A stretch of DNA of 64,000 nt from Chryseobacterium indologenes (GTDB lineage: Bacteria > Bacteroidota > Bacteroidia > Flavobacteriales > Weeksellaceae): positions 186,001 to 250,000 of the forward strand of contig LAZY01000078.1 of the NCBI GenBank assembly GCA_001013295.1, given 5' to 3'. The position numbers and the translations under genes are program-made. The notes below the pieces were generated by a model. It was not told the DNA's origin and made no database searches. It saw only the letters and a program-made list of their open reading frames with translations. Positions 37,276-45,733 of the stretch are shown here, in pieces (the first letter of the stretch is position 1; each line of letters starts with the position of its first letter).

Positions 37276-38434
37276 TAAAAAATGGGTCAGTTTCACCAGA
37301 AACAGCGTAGGGGCTCCTGAAATTTTAGATACCAACAACTATTATCCTTTCGGTTTAAACCATATTGAGGGTCCTTGGGCAAGTGCAATTTTTGGAAACT
37401 GGAGTAGCTACAAGTTTGGTGGCAAAGAACTACAGGAAACCGGAATGTTTGATTTTGGAGCGAGATTCTATATGCCTGATCTGGGAAGATGGGGAGTCAT
37501 TGATCCTCTTGCTGAAACAAGCAGAAGATTTACGCCTTATAATTATGCGTATAATAACCCGATAAGCTTTATAGATCCCGATGGCAGAAAGGCGATGAAT
37601 CCTGATGAGGAAAGAATGTCTTTTGCCTCTGGAGGTGCTTTGGAATATAATTTAAGCGGAAGGTCAGGTTCTTTTTCAAATTTCTTGGGTTTTGATGATC
37701 CGATTGATGCTCTCAATAGAAATGTGAAAAGAGGTGGAGGCTCAAATAAAAGTGAAAGCAGGGGTAAATATTATCTTCCCAATTTTTCTCAATTTAATTT
37801 TTCTCAAATAGCTGATAATATAACAGTAGACAAAGATGGAAAAGTTATTAATATAGTTAGAAATAAAAAGCCTAATAGATTTTTTGATGAAAGTGGAATG
37901 CAATTGTTTTTTAATGATTCTGAAAGTGTAGATAAAAATGCACGAAATAAAAAATATGATATTGGAGATCAGGTTTATTATCAAATTGATTGGGATGAAT
38001 TTTTAACTGCTATTAGTAAAGTTAGTAAAAACGATTTGATAATCAATTTATTAATACAGGCAAAAACAGGTGATATTGTTATAGCCCCAAGTGCTAAAAT
38101 TGCAGCCTATGGTCTTATTGTTTCTCAATCTGTTATGGGTGATGCCGACTTTTCTGCGCATTATTTATCTAGAAAATTAGATCTTAATGGTATAAATGTT
38201 TATCAAAATGACTCTTCCTACCACTTCAGATTTGGAAATACGAATACCATCTACAGTTTAATGGATGCAGGCAATTTTATGTGGGGCGGCTGGTCAAGAT
38301 TTATTGGATTGACAACCCTTGAGGTATATGGAGGAAGTAATTTGAATGAAATTTTTTCGAGTGGTAGAATGGATACACCGGCCGATCAAAGATCTGTATT
38401 TAATGGAAGAAAATTTTTAACAAATGGTAAATAA
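37259..38434 (+). CDS. Orphan Rhs core fragment with C-terminal toxin domain (possibly type 44-like)
   Basis: 391 aa from a GTG inside the terminator; true Rhs homology starts about 37285 ([25 protein letters not shown]). The core is complete from there to the linker [18 protein letters not shown], then unique. The tip ends with YSLMDAGNFMWGGWSRFIGLTTLEVYGGSNLNE. The D-x-GN-xxxG...G pattern recalls polymorphic toxin type 44, a weak match by eye. VMGDADFSAH resembles NGDSDFSAN of the main tip. No signal peptide. A three-helix membrane protein follows 9 bp later. Confidence 0.6.
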   Translation: MRQPFYKKWVSFTRNSVGAPEILDTNNYYPFGLNHIEGPWASAIFGNWSSYKFGGKELQETGMFDFGARFYMPDLGRWGVIDPLAETSRRFTPYNYAYNNPISFIDPDGRKAMNPDEERMSFASGGALEYNLSGRSGSFSNFLGFDDPIDALNRNVKRGGGSNKSESRGKYYLPNFSQFNFSQIADNITVDKDGKVINIVRNKKPNRFFDESGMQLFFNDSESVDKNARNKKYDIGDQVYYQIDWDEFLTAISKVSKNDLIINLLIQAKTGDIVIAPSAKIAAYGLIVSQSVMGDADFSAHYLSRKLDLNGINVYQNDSSYHFRFGNTNTIYSLMDAGNFMWGGWSRFIGLTTLEVYGGSNLNEIFSSGRMDTPADQRSVFNGRKFLTNGK

Positions 38435-38443
38435 AATAATACT

Positions 38444-38785
38444 ATGAAAAAAATAATAACCTTTTTTAACCCGATTATAACTTTAATATTGTTTTTGTTG
38501 TTTATAATAGTTTATTTATCAGTGAATTATATAAGTCAAAATTCTGAATTATCTGTTAAGCATATTTACATTAGAACAGCTCAGTTTTTCAATTTTTTTT
38601 TGCTTCTACCTGGAATAATACTTTTTTTAATTATTTCTATCCATAACTTTAATGAAAGCAAAAAAAATAGAAATCATAAAAATATTTTTATTTCGTCTAT
38701 TCCTATATTTATAATTATTGTTTATTTTCTTTATATTTTTTCAATGTTAATTTATGGATTTATTAATTCTGATTATTTGAGATAA
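38444..38785 (+). CDS. Probable integral-membrane immunity protein
   Basis: 113 aa with three hydrophobic segments (about 8-30, 48-67, 84-107) and a basic loop NESKKNRNHKN. It starts 9 bp after the preceding tip. Function unknown; immunity role inferred from position. Very AT-rich. Confidence 0.6.
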   Translation: MKKIITFFNPIITLILFLLFIIVYLSVNYISQNSELSVKHIYIRTAQFFNFFLLLPGIILFLIISIHNFNESKKNRNHKNIFISSIPIFIIIVYFLYIFSMLIYGFINSDYLR

Positions 38786-38824
38786 AATTTAGGTAATGTT
38801 TCAGACGTGTTGGTTTCCTCGATA

Positions 38825-38895
38825 GCGCAAGCGTCACGCTTGTGCCCAAATAAAGTAGAAATAAAGCCACTGTAAAATTGCAGTGGTTTTTATTT
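38825..38895 (+). terminator. Palindrome and terminator between cassettes
   Basis: GCGCAAGCGT-C-ACGCTTGTGC (38825-38845) is a near-perfect palindrome. It is followed by AAAGCCACTG (38863-38872) pairing with CAGTGGTTTT (38881-38890) and TATTT, an intrinsic terminator for the membrane immunity gene. Confidence 0.7.
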
Positions 38896-38956
38896 CAACT
38901 TGAAAACAATTATATTTATCAATGCAAAGATCATCTTGAAAATACCAGAGTGAACT

Positions 38957-40048
38957 ATGCGCAAAAACAGCGCAGGTGCTCCTCAAATTGTAGATAGCAA
39001 TAATTATTATCCATTTGGATTAAGTCATATTGGCCAGGAGAAAGGTCTTTTAGGAGGCTATTTGAATTATAAGTTTGGAGGCAAAGAACCACAGGAAACC
39101 GGAAGGTTTGATTTTGGAGCGAGATTCTATATGCCTGACCTGGGAAGATGGGGAGTGATAGATCCTCTTGCTGAAACAAGCAGAAGATTTACACCTTATA
39201 ATTATGCGTATAATAACCCGATTAGCTTTATAGATCCCGATGGCAGAAAGGCGATGAATCCTGATGAGGAAAGAATGTCTTTTGCCTCTGGAGGTGCTTT
39301 GGAATATAATTTAAGCGGAAGATCAGGTTCTTTTTCAAATTTCTTGGGTTTTGATGATCCGATTGATGCCCTTAATAGAAATGTGAAAAGAGGTGGTGGT
39401 GGAAATGTTACTAAAAAAAAGCTAACTATTGGTGATTTGTTAAAAAGTAGCCCTAATTTTAAATTTTCAAAAGATAAGGAGGAGGAGTACAAAAAGAAAT
39501 TTCCAGCTTTTTATAATTTAGTGAAAAATATTTTACCAAAAATGTCACAGAACGAAAGTTTTATGAAAGATTTAAGTGATGTCAGTGGTTTTTCAATTAA
39601 TGAATTAAACGAGATTTTTCAGTATGGAAGAGGTGCAATTTTGAGAATTGGGGATTTACCATTTGCTAGAACTCAAGATAAATCGCTTATAAATGTAATA
39701 GACTTTGATGAAAAAGTAGTAAATTGGTATGAAAAAGCAAATAAAAATACAAATACATTAGAAGGGCTCATTAATACTTTTTGGATGATTATGGTTACAG
39801 GACATGAGACTTCACATTGGGGAGATTCTACAAAACGAAATATTATGTTTAAAGATACTCCATTGGTTAATGATTTTGGAAATGAGATTGGTAGTTTTTT
39901 TGAATATAAAGTTTTACGCTCATCTTTTCCAAATCCTTCTGTAAAACAAAGTTTGTATATTGGCAACTATGGACCTAATATATCTGATGTATTTAAAAAT
40001 TTTGTAAAAATTAATTTTAACTCATTATCAGGAGCGTTTAAAAATTAA
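38957..40048 (+). CDS. Orphan Rhs core fragment with HExxH metallopeptidase-like toxin tip
   Basis: 363 aa. Homology to the main gene starts before the ATG, about 38912 (IYQCKDHLENTRVNYA in another frame), with a frameshift near 38960. The core and linker ([23 protein letters not shown]) are nearly the same as the main copy, and similarity runs a little past the GGG. The tip has MVTGHETSHWGD, an HExxH zinc motif at His283-His287, and a downstream EIGSFFEYK that could give the third ligand. It is probably a zinc-dependent peptidase toxin. No signal peptide; a lipoprotein gene follows. Confidence 0.7.
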   Translation: MRKNSAGAPQIVDSNNYYPFGLSHIGQEKGLLGGYLNYKFGGKEPQETGRFDFGARFYMPDLGRWGVIDPLAETSRRFTPYNYAYNNPISFIDPDGRKAMNPDEERMSFASGGALEYNLSGRSGSFSNFLGFDDPIDALNRNVKRGGGGNVTKKKLTIGDLLKSSPNFKFSKDKEEEYKKKFPAFYNLVKNILPKMSQNESFMKDLSDVSGFSINELNEIFQYGRGAILRIGDLPFARTQDKSLINVIDFDEKVVNWYEKANKNTNTLEGLINTFWMIMVTGHETSHWGDSTKRNIMFKDTPLVNDFGNEIGSFFEYKVLRSSFPNPSVKQSLYIGNYGPNISDVFKNFVKINFNSLSGAFKN

Positions 40049-40079
40049 TTTTTAAGTTATCAAAACTAAATTCTTTTCT

Positions 40080-40502
40080 ATGAAAAAAAATAATTTTTGT
40101 ATAAGTAGTATCTTGCTTTTAATTTTTTTGTTGGTTCTGTCATGTAAATCAATTAATTATTCTAAAACGGATGATTTTGTAAATCAATTTTTCAATAATG
40201 GGTCTGTATATTCTTCATTATCAGATTACTATAAGGGTGATGTGGTTTTATATGATGAAAAAGGGATATTTACGGATAATGAATTAAAATTTAAGCATGA
40301 TTCTGTAGAACTTTATATAAGAAAGGTACAGCCTACAAGTAATAATTTTTTCAGGATTTATGATTTTATACTTAATAAAGATTTAGGATTTGTTGTTCTT
40401 TCTACTTCGGATAGAAATAAAGGTATCATTTATTATTTAAAAAGAAATAAAAAGGATAACAAATGGTCGATTATGGACATTTCAAAAAGAAATTCAAAAT
40501 AA
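40080..40502 (+). CDS. Lipoprotein, probable immunity to the metallopeptidase-like tip
   Basis: 140 aa. Lipobox LLVLSCKS predicts a lipoprotein facing the periplasm. The rest (DDFVNQFF, VYSSLSDYYKGDVVLYD, LGFVVLSTSDRNKGI) is not recognised. It begins 31 bp after the toxin tip and is followed by a terminator. Export fits a toxin that must be stopped before it reaches periplasmic targets (inference). Confidence 0.6.
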   Translation: MKKNNFCISSILLLIFLLVLSCKSINYSKTDDFVNQFFNNGSVYSSLSDYYKGDVVLYDEKGIFTDNELKFKHDSVELYIRKVQPTSNNFFRIYDFILNKDLGFVVLSTSDRNKGIIYYLKRNKKDNKWSIMDISKRNSK

Positions 40503-40541
40503 TATTCCTTACTAAAAAGCCTTAGCTTTAGCCAATAAAAT

Positions 40542-40570
40542 ATAAAACCTCGCAGAAAACGAGGTTTTAT
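40542..40570. terminator. Hairpin terminator
   Basis: ATAAAACCTCG (40542-40552) pairs with CGAGGTTTTAT (40560-40570) around loop CAGAAAA. It is close to the next cassette's start. Confidence 0.75.
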
Positions 40571-40593
40571 ATTTGGGGATAATGTAAATTTAT

Positions 40594-41480
40594 CTGACCT
40601 GGGAAGATGGGGAGTCATTGATCCTCTTGCAGAAACCAGCAGACGATTTACGCCTTATCATTATGCGTATAATAACCCGATTAGCTTTATAGATCCTGAT
40701 GGCAGAAAGCCCCAAGCACCAGATGATGATCAAAAATCAACAGTATTTTCTATGACACCTTCTTCTTTTTATTCAGCTGGGGAAAGTTTATATGTGGATT
40801 TTATTGCTGAGAGTAGTATATGGGGAGGCAGAGGAAGGTCTAATGGAGGCTCAACAACTATTGGAAGTTTAGCAAGGAAAATGGGAATTAAATTAGGTGA
40901 TCTTGATTCTTTTATACAGTTGGGAGCAGTTTTAAGTTTACGACAACAGCTAATCAATGCAGGCTGGGACAATCCTGAAAATATATTCGCAAAATTTGAT
41001 GATTGGTCGAAACTCGTAAGTTCAAAAGGAACATCACTTAATGAGCTATATACAAAAACTAATAATGGGAAAAGTAAACTCAAATTTGTAGAAAATTCTT
41101 CTTTAAATACACCTGGTAAAGCAGTTTTTAACATAATTGAAGTTAATATGAGTGAAAACAAAAATTTATTAGAATATGCTTTTACGATAGGACATGAAAT
41201 GACACATTCATTTACAGATTTACATTTTCAGAATAAATTTTTTGAATTATATCGTAATAGTGATGGGCAATATATGCGTGATAATACGTACACTTACTTT
41301 AAAGAAGTTATAGGAATTGGTTGGGAAATCAATCACGGATCAACAAGATACGGTGATTTAACCGGTGAACAAGCAGTAAGAAAGTATTATAAGCATATAG
41401 ATGTAAGAGCGATGGATAAAGTTGATCCCTATTTAAAGCAATTATTAAGGGAATGGCACAAAATGTATAATTCAAAATAA
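40594..41480 (+). pseudogene. Orphan Rhs core stub with a second HExxH metallopeptidase-like tip
   Basis: The frame reads [39 protein letters not shown] from 40593 with no start codon; the first ATG is 40752, giving a 242-aa tip. The usual linker after DPDGRK is replaced by PQAPDDDQKS. The tip has FTIGHEMTHSFTD (HExxH, His148-His152 from that ATG) and a downstream FKEVIGIGWEINHG with possible third ligand. A zinc peptidase toxin is likely. The ATG-initiated part could be made as a free cytoplasmic protein. A secreted protein gene follows 6 bp later. Confidence 0.65.
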
Positions 41481-41486
41481 TCTAAT

Positions 41487-42179
41487 ATGAATACAACCAA
41501 AAGAATTTTTCTTATATTAAATTTATTATTACTCAATCAGTTTCATGCACAAATGAAAATGGAGTTGAACATTGACCATAAAAATAAAAAAGCTAATCTT
41601 ACATTGATAAATGAAAGCAATGATGATTTAATAATCCCAATAGATACTTTATCACTACGTCCTTATTTTGATAACATATGTTTGGATATTACAGAGTATA
41701 CATATAAATATCCAACTTTAGGATTAAATATTAAATTAGAACAAAATAATGAGATTATAGAATCCACTGCAACCAGCGGAAAAATAGATGATTTTAATGA
41801 AGCGGAAAGAGATGCAAAGAAATTAGCGAAAGAAAAGAGGAAATTCGAGCTATTAGTAGAGACATGGCAAAAAAAAAACAATATCAAATCATTTGAAGAT
41901 GCGAAAATCAATTATTATGTTTTTAATAATCTTATTCGTTTAAAAGCAGGAGAAAAGATTCAAAAAGAATTTTATTTTGACTTACATAATATAACTAATG
42001 GAAAGTATATGTATTACTACTACCATATAGAAGATGATAAGCAATATAATGTTTCTTTTTCTTTTAATATAGAAGATTGTATCTATACATATCTAACAAC
42101 CTCTCAAAAGGAAAAGCTTAGTGGATATAAATTATTTACTGGGAAGATTGAAAGTAATAAAATTGAGTTAAAAGAATAA
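41487..42179 (+). CDS. Secreted protein, probable immunity to the second metallopeptidase-like tip
   Basis: 230 aa. Signal peptide MNTTKRIFLILNLLLLNQFHAQ. The N-terminal half looks like a beta-sandwich (ELNIDHKNKKANLTLINESNDDLIIPIDT). A charged helical stretch (AERDAKKLAKEKRKFELLVETWQKK) and a second beta region (IRLKAGEKIQKEFYFDL) follow. It starts 6 bp after the toxin tip and is likely periplasmic. Function inferred from position. Confidence 0.6.
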   Translation: MNTTKRIFLILNLLLLNQFHAQMKMELNIDHKNKKANLTLINESNDDLIIPIDTLSLRPYFDNICLDITEYTYKYPTLGLNIKLEQNNEIIESTATSGKIDDFNEAERDAKKLAKEKRKFELLVETWQKKNNIKSFEDAKINYYVFNNLIRLKAGEKIQKEFYFDLHNITNGKYMYYYYHIEDDKQYNVSFSFNIEDCIYTYLTTSQKEKLSGYKLFTGKIESNKIELKE

Positions 42180-42242
42180 AGACAATGGATTTGATCCGAT
42201 CTTGCGGATTTTTAATCCGTGAACAATAATAAAAACCCAAGC

Positions 42243-42273
42243 TGCCGCACGAATCCTTTCGTGTGGCATTTTT
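42243..42273 (+). terminator. Terminator after the last complete cassette
   Basis: TGCCGCACGAA (42243-42253) pairs with TTCGTGTGGCA (42258-42268, one G-T), loop TCCT, then a T-run. Confidence 0.8.
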
Positions 42274-42311
42274 GTTAACAATTATCTATATTTATCAATA
42301 CAAAGATTATC

Positions 42312-42980
42312 ATGAAAAACACTCACAAGATCCTCGGAATATTTCATTACGTCTTTTTTTTCTTCGTAATGCTTTATTCAAATAGCATAAACTCACAACA
42401 AAAGGAAAGAAAAATTTTAAAAGAAGTTGGTAGTTATTTTGGCAAACTAAAGAAAGAAGGAATTCAGGCGTGTCTTGATAGTGATCCTGATTTATATAAA
42501 GCCGCAAAAAAAGATAAAAGAAATCTTGACATTTTGATGATGGCGTGTAATGATCGGATTAGCCATTATGGTTTATATGAGTCCGATACAAAAAAAGTAT
42601 TAACAACTTTGTATAAAAATGAAGAATCGAATTTTATAATTGTAAATATGAAAAGTTTGGAAAAAGATCCTACGCTTTATACTAGCCCAACATTAACATT
42701 ATCACGAAAAGAAAACGAGAAAAAAACTCATATTATCTACAATCATTATGAGTTTGATAAAGATGAAGGTAGACATAAACTTATAAAAGACTCTTTATCA
42801 ATTGGTTTTAACCCAGATAAAAAAATGGAATTAATAGAGGATTACCTTTATAATACAAAGGAGAATGCTATTTCAGAAAAAAAACGAGAACAACCTATTT
42901 CCAGAATATATTACGTTATAGCAAAGATAAATGGGAAGTTTTTGATAAAAAAGCTATATGATTATACCCCCAAAAATTAA
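42312..42980 (+). CDS. Secreted hypothetical protein at a cassette scar
   Basis: 222 aa with a signal peptide (YVFFFFVMLYSNSINSQ). Charged body with KKEGIQACLDSDPDLYKAAKKDKRNLDILMMACNDRIS and a C-terminal IYYVIAKINGKFLIKKLYDY. Not recognised. Its ATG lies in a short stretch (42288-42315) matching the Rhs segment encoding IYQYRDH, as at 38912, so it probably was an immunity gene whose toxin tip has been lost (inference). It closes the Rhs locus. Confidence 0.55.
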   Translation: MKNTHKILGIFHYVFFFFVMLYSNSINSQQKERKILKEVGSYFGKLKKEGIQACLDSDPDLYKAAKKDKRNLDILMMACNDRISHYGLYESDTKKVLTTLYKNEESNFIIVNMKSLEKDPTLYTSPTLTLSRKENEKKTHIIYNHYEFDKDEGRHKLIKDSLSIGFNPDKKMELIEDYLYNTKENAISEKKREQPISRIYYVIAKINGKFLIKKLYDYTPKN

Positions 42981-43122
42981 AAACTATTAAAACAAATAAA
43001 AGTAATAAACTACTCTTGTTTTTTTATAGGTATGGCTAAAGAAAAATAAATATAGTTTAAATCCATTCTCTAATGTATATATTTGCCCTCAAATAATAAC
43101 CATAATAAAACCAACTCAACTT

Positions 43123-44148
43123 ATGAATGAATTTTCCGGATATGAAAAGATGCCAGATTCCCTGAAGAAAATAGGGCTTAATGAAAGAGATATGTCGAAA
43201 ATGGAGAAACTGAAATGGGTGGTTACAGAGAAGATCCACGGAGCCAACTTTAGTTTTTCCTATGAAGACAACCAATTGAAATATGCCAAAAGAAGAGAAT
43301 ATCTTAATTGGACTGATGACTTCTTTGGCTTCCAGATGGTTGTTGGTAGGCTAGAGGATACAATGATCCGTTTATTTGAGCATCTGAGATTGGCGATTCC
43401 CGGTTCCCGATATATCGTTTATGGAGAATTGTTTGGGGGAAAATATCCTCATCCTGAGGTAGACGCAGCAGAAAATTTGCAAGCCATACAAACGGGGGTT
43501 TATTATACCCCGGATATTCATTTCTATGCATTTGACATTGCTATTGTGAATGAAACCGGAATGAAATACTATTTAGACTACGAATCGGCGGTATCTTATT
43601 TTACTCAGTTTGAAATTCCTTATGCAGAACCTTTGCTGATCGGTAAATTTAATGAAGCGTTGAATTTTAATACCCGTATCAACTCTCCAATTCCTGCACA
43701 GTTTGGACTTCCAGTGTTGGAACAGAACCTGATCGAAGGCGTAGTGATAAAACCATATGACCTGAAAGATACAGAATTATTATCCAGCCGGCCGATTATC
43801 AAACTAAAGAATCCGGAATTTGATGAAGAAGAAAAATTTCATAAAGCTGAAAGATGGTCATTTATTCCAGATATTTCTTCCAAAACGGAAAATTTATCTT
43901 TCATTACAGATGAATTAAGAACCTATGTGTCAAAGAATCGACTGGAAAGTGTTGTTTCTAAAGTAGGTGCCCTTGACATAAATAATTCAGTTCGTCTTTC
44001 TGAGATAAAAGAAGAGTTTTTACAGGATGTTTTTACCGATTTTAATGAAAATAATGGAAATCTGCTCAATGATTTATCCCATGAAGATAGAGAATGGATT
44101 AAAGAAAGGATGGTTTCTGAAATTCAAAAGGTCATTTTAAATGGATAA
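43123..44148 (+). CDS. RNA ligase, T4 Rnl2-like
   Basis: 341 aa. Nucleotidyltransferase motifs in order: motif I TEKIHGAN with the adenylated Lys37, ia-like LKYAKRREYL, motif III YIVYGELFGG, IIIa IHFYAFDI, motif IV LIEGVVIKP and motif V PIIKLKN. The C-terminal about 120 residues are helical, as in Rnl2. It would seal 3'-OH/5'-phosphate RNA nicks using ATP, in the cytoplasm. A TATATTTG box is at 43078-43085. It stands alone, so its substrate RNA is unknown. Confidence 0.85.
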   Translation: MNEFSGYEKMPDSLKKIGLNERDMSKMEKLKWVVTEKIHGANFSFSYEDNQLKYAKRREYLNWTDDFFGFQMVVGRLEDTMIRLFEHLRLAIPGSRYIVYGELFGGKYPHPEVDAAENLQAIQTGVYYTPDIHFYAFDIAIVNETGMKYYLDYESAVSYFTQFEIPYAEPLLIGKFNEALNFNTRINSPIPAQFGLPVLEQNLIEGVVIKPYDLKDTELLSSRPIIKLKNPEFDEEEKFHKAERWSFIPDISSKTENLSFITDELRTYVSKNRLESVVSKVGALDINNSVRLSEIKEEFLQDVFTDFNENNGNLLNDLSHEDREWIKERMVSEIQKVILNG

Positions 44149-44275
44149 GATAGAAAAATAATAACAGAGCAGGATGATTTCCGGCTCTGTTGGTTTATTA
44201 TCCAGCTTTTTCCAACAGCCATCGTCGTAACAAAAAAAGGAATACTATTACTAATCTCACAAAAATTAATTCCTA

Positions 44276-45640
44276 ATGAAACCAAAGCTAGCGCTATTAC
44301 TGGCCCTACTTGCCAATTCCATCTTTGCTCAAAAAACATGCAATGAAATGTATTTTCAGAAGTTTACCAGGCAGCAGCTTGAGCAGGATGTCGACTTTAT
44401 AAAAGAAAAGATTATCAATGCCCATGTCAATCCTTTTACTAAAATTTCAGAATCAGAATTTGAGAAGAAATATTCAAACATCCGGAAGGCTTTAAAAGAT
44501 GGAATGACTCAAAAGGATTTTTATTTCCTTGCGAAACCTTTGATCGTCACTTTAAATGATGAACACAGCAGTATGTCTGATTATTGTGTGACAGACAGCA
44601 TTAAAAAAAGTATGAAAGTACTTCCGTTAAAATTTAAATATGAAAATGGGAAGATGCTGCTGACAGAAAACTATTCAGACAGTAAGTTGAATATTGGTGA
44701 TGAATTGATTTCCATGAATAAAATTCCGATTGGAGAAGTATTGGAGACTTGTGCAAAAACAATTCCGGGAGCGAAAGAAGAAAGGGTTCCGATGGCAGTG
44801 GATAAATTTTGGATTATGATCAATAAATACTGCTATTTTATTACGGATAACTATGATCTGAAATTTAAGAGCGGACTTCAAACCGTGGTAAAAAGTATTT
44901 CCCTGGAGCAGCTGAAAGCCAATGCTGCAAAGAATCAGCCGGCACAGCAGAAAGCTTTCGCCCCAATTGATTATAGAAAAATAAAGAACTTCGGCTATCT
45001 GAAAGTCAATACATTTGATGACAGGCATACTTATTCTCTTGATGAATGGAAGGTGAAGTTTGACAGTATTTTTACTCTGATCAAAAAAGATAATGTACAG
45101 TCATTGGTTGTTGACGTTCATCATAACTCAGGTGGAAACTCAGGAGTTGGGAATCTCCTTATCAGTTATTTCTCCGGAAAAGATTACAATTCTTATCAGG
45201 GAAGATGGAAAAAAAGTAAGGAATACTCAGATGTTTTAAAAGCAGATCATAAAATGGTTCCGGAATATGAAAGCCTAAAAAATGGAGATTTTTTTCCAAT
45301 CAAATCCCGAATTGTGAAAGCTGGTGAAAATCCATTAAGATTCAATGGAAAAACCTATGTAGTTGTAGGGAAAAATACCTTTTCAAGTGCTATGATGTTT
45401 GGAGCTATTGTTCTTGATAACAAACTGGCGGAAGTGGTAGGGGAGATACCGGAAAAAGGACATCCTAATCACTTTGGAGAACTTATTGATTTTCAGACTC
45501 CCAATACAAAGCTGAACTTTCTTTTTGGAGTGAAAGAATGGATCAGACCTGCAGGAGATGTTTCCCCCAATAAACTGATTCCAACAAAAATCATTGATTT
45601 AAAAGATAAAACAGAGGAGCAGATTATTGAACTGCTTTAA
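44276..45640 (+). CDS. S41-family peptidase
   Basis: 454 aa with a signal peptide (MKPKLALLLALLANSIFAQ). A helical N-terminal part is followed by a reduced PDZ-like segment (KLNIGDELISMNKIPIGEVLE). The peptidase core has GYLKVNTFDD, LVVDVHHNSGGNSGVG and GKNTFSSAMMFGAIV, where the S41 nucleophile Ser lies (TFSSA). C-terminal processing-type peptidase acting in the periplasm; substrate unknown. The downstream 15-bp stem acts as terminator. Confidence 0.85.
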   Translation: MKPKLALLLALLANSIFAQKTCNEMYFQKFTRQQLEQDVDFIKEKIINAHVNPFTKISESEFEKKYSNIRKALKDGMTQKDFYFLAKPLIVTLNDEHSSMSDYCVTDSIKKSMKVLPLKFKYENGKMLLTENYSDSKLNIGDELISMNKIPIGEVLETCAKTIPGAKEERVPMAVDKFWIMINKYCYFITDNYDLKFKSGLQTVVKSISLEQLKANAAKNQPAQQKAFAPIDYRKIKNFGYLKVNTFDDRHTYSLDEWKVKFDSIFTLIKKDNVQSLVVDVHHNSGGNSGVGNLLISYFSGKDYNSYQGRWKKSKEYSDVLKADHKMVPEYESLKNGDFFPIKSRIVKAGENPLRFNGKTYVVVGKNTFSSAMMFGAIVLDNKLAEVVGEIPEKGHPNHFGELIDFQTPNTKLNFLFGVKEWIRPAGDVSPNKLIPTKIIDLKDKTEEQIIELL

Positions 45641-45657
45641 ATAATACAGCAAAAGCA

Positions 45658-45690
45658 AAACCTAACAGGTTTCCGAAACCTGTTAGGTTT
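45658..45690. terminator. Bidirectional terminator, perfect 15-bp palindromic stem
   Basis: AAACCTAACAGGTTT (45658-45672) and AAACCTGTTAGGTTT (45676-45690) around CCG. It sits between convergent genes. Confidence 0.8.
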
Positions 45691-45733
45691 ATTTATATTC
45701 TTCTTTATAATTTTCAGGTTTTACCCTGATTTG

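Noticed and set aside
33060-41480. CRISPR array, because of repeated segments at intervals
   Set aside because: The repeats are about 100-450 bp coding Rhs-core copies with long unequal spacing, not short direct repeats; no cas genes are present.
33060-42980. Insertion sequences as the cause of the Rhs-core repeats
   Set aside because: No transposase frame, terminal inverted repeats or target duplications were seen; the repeated part is coding for the Rhs core.
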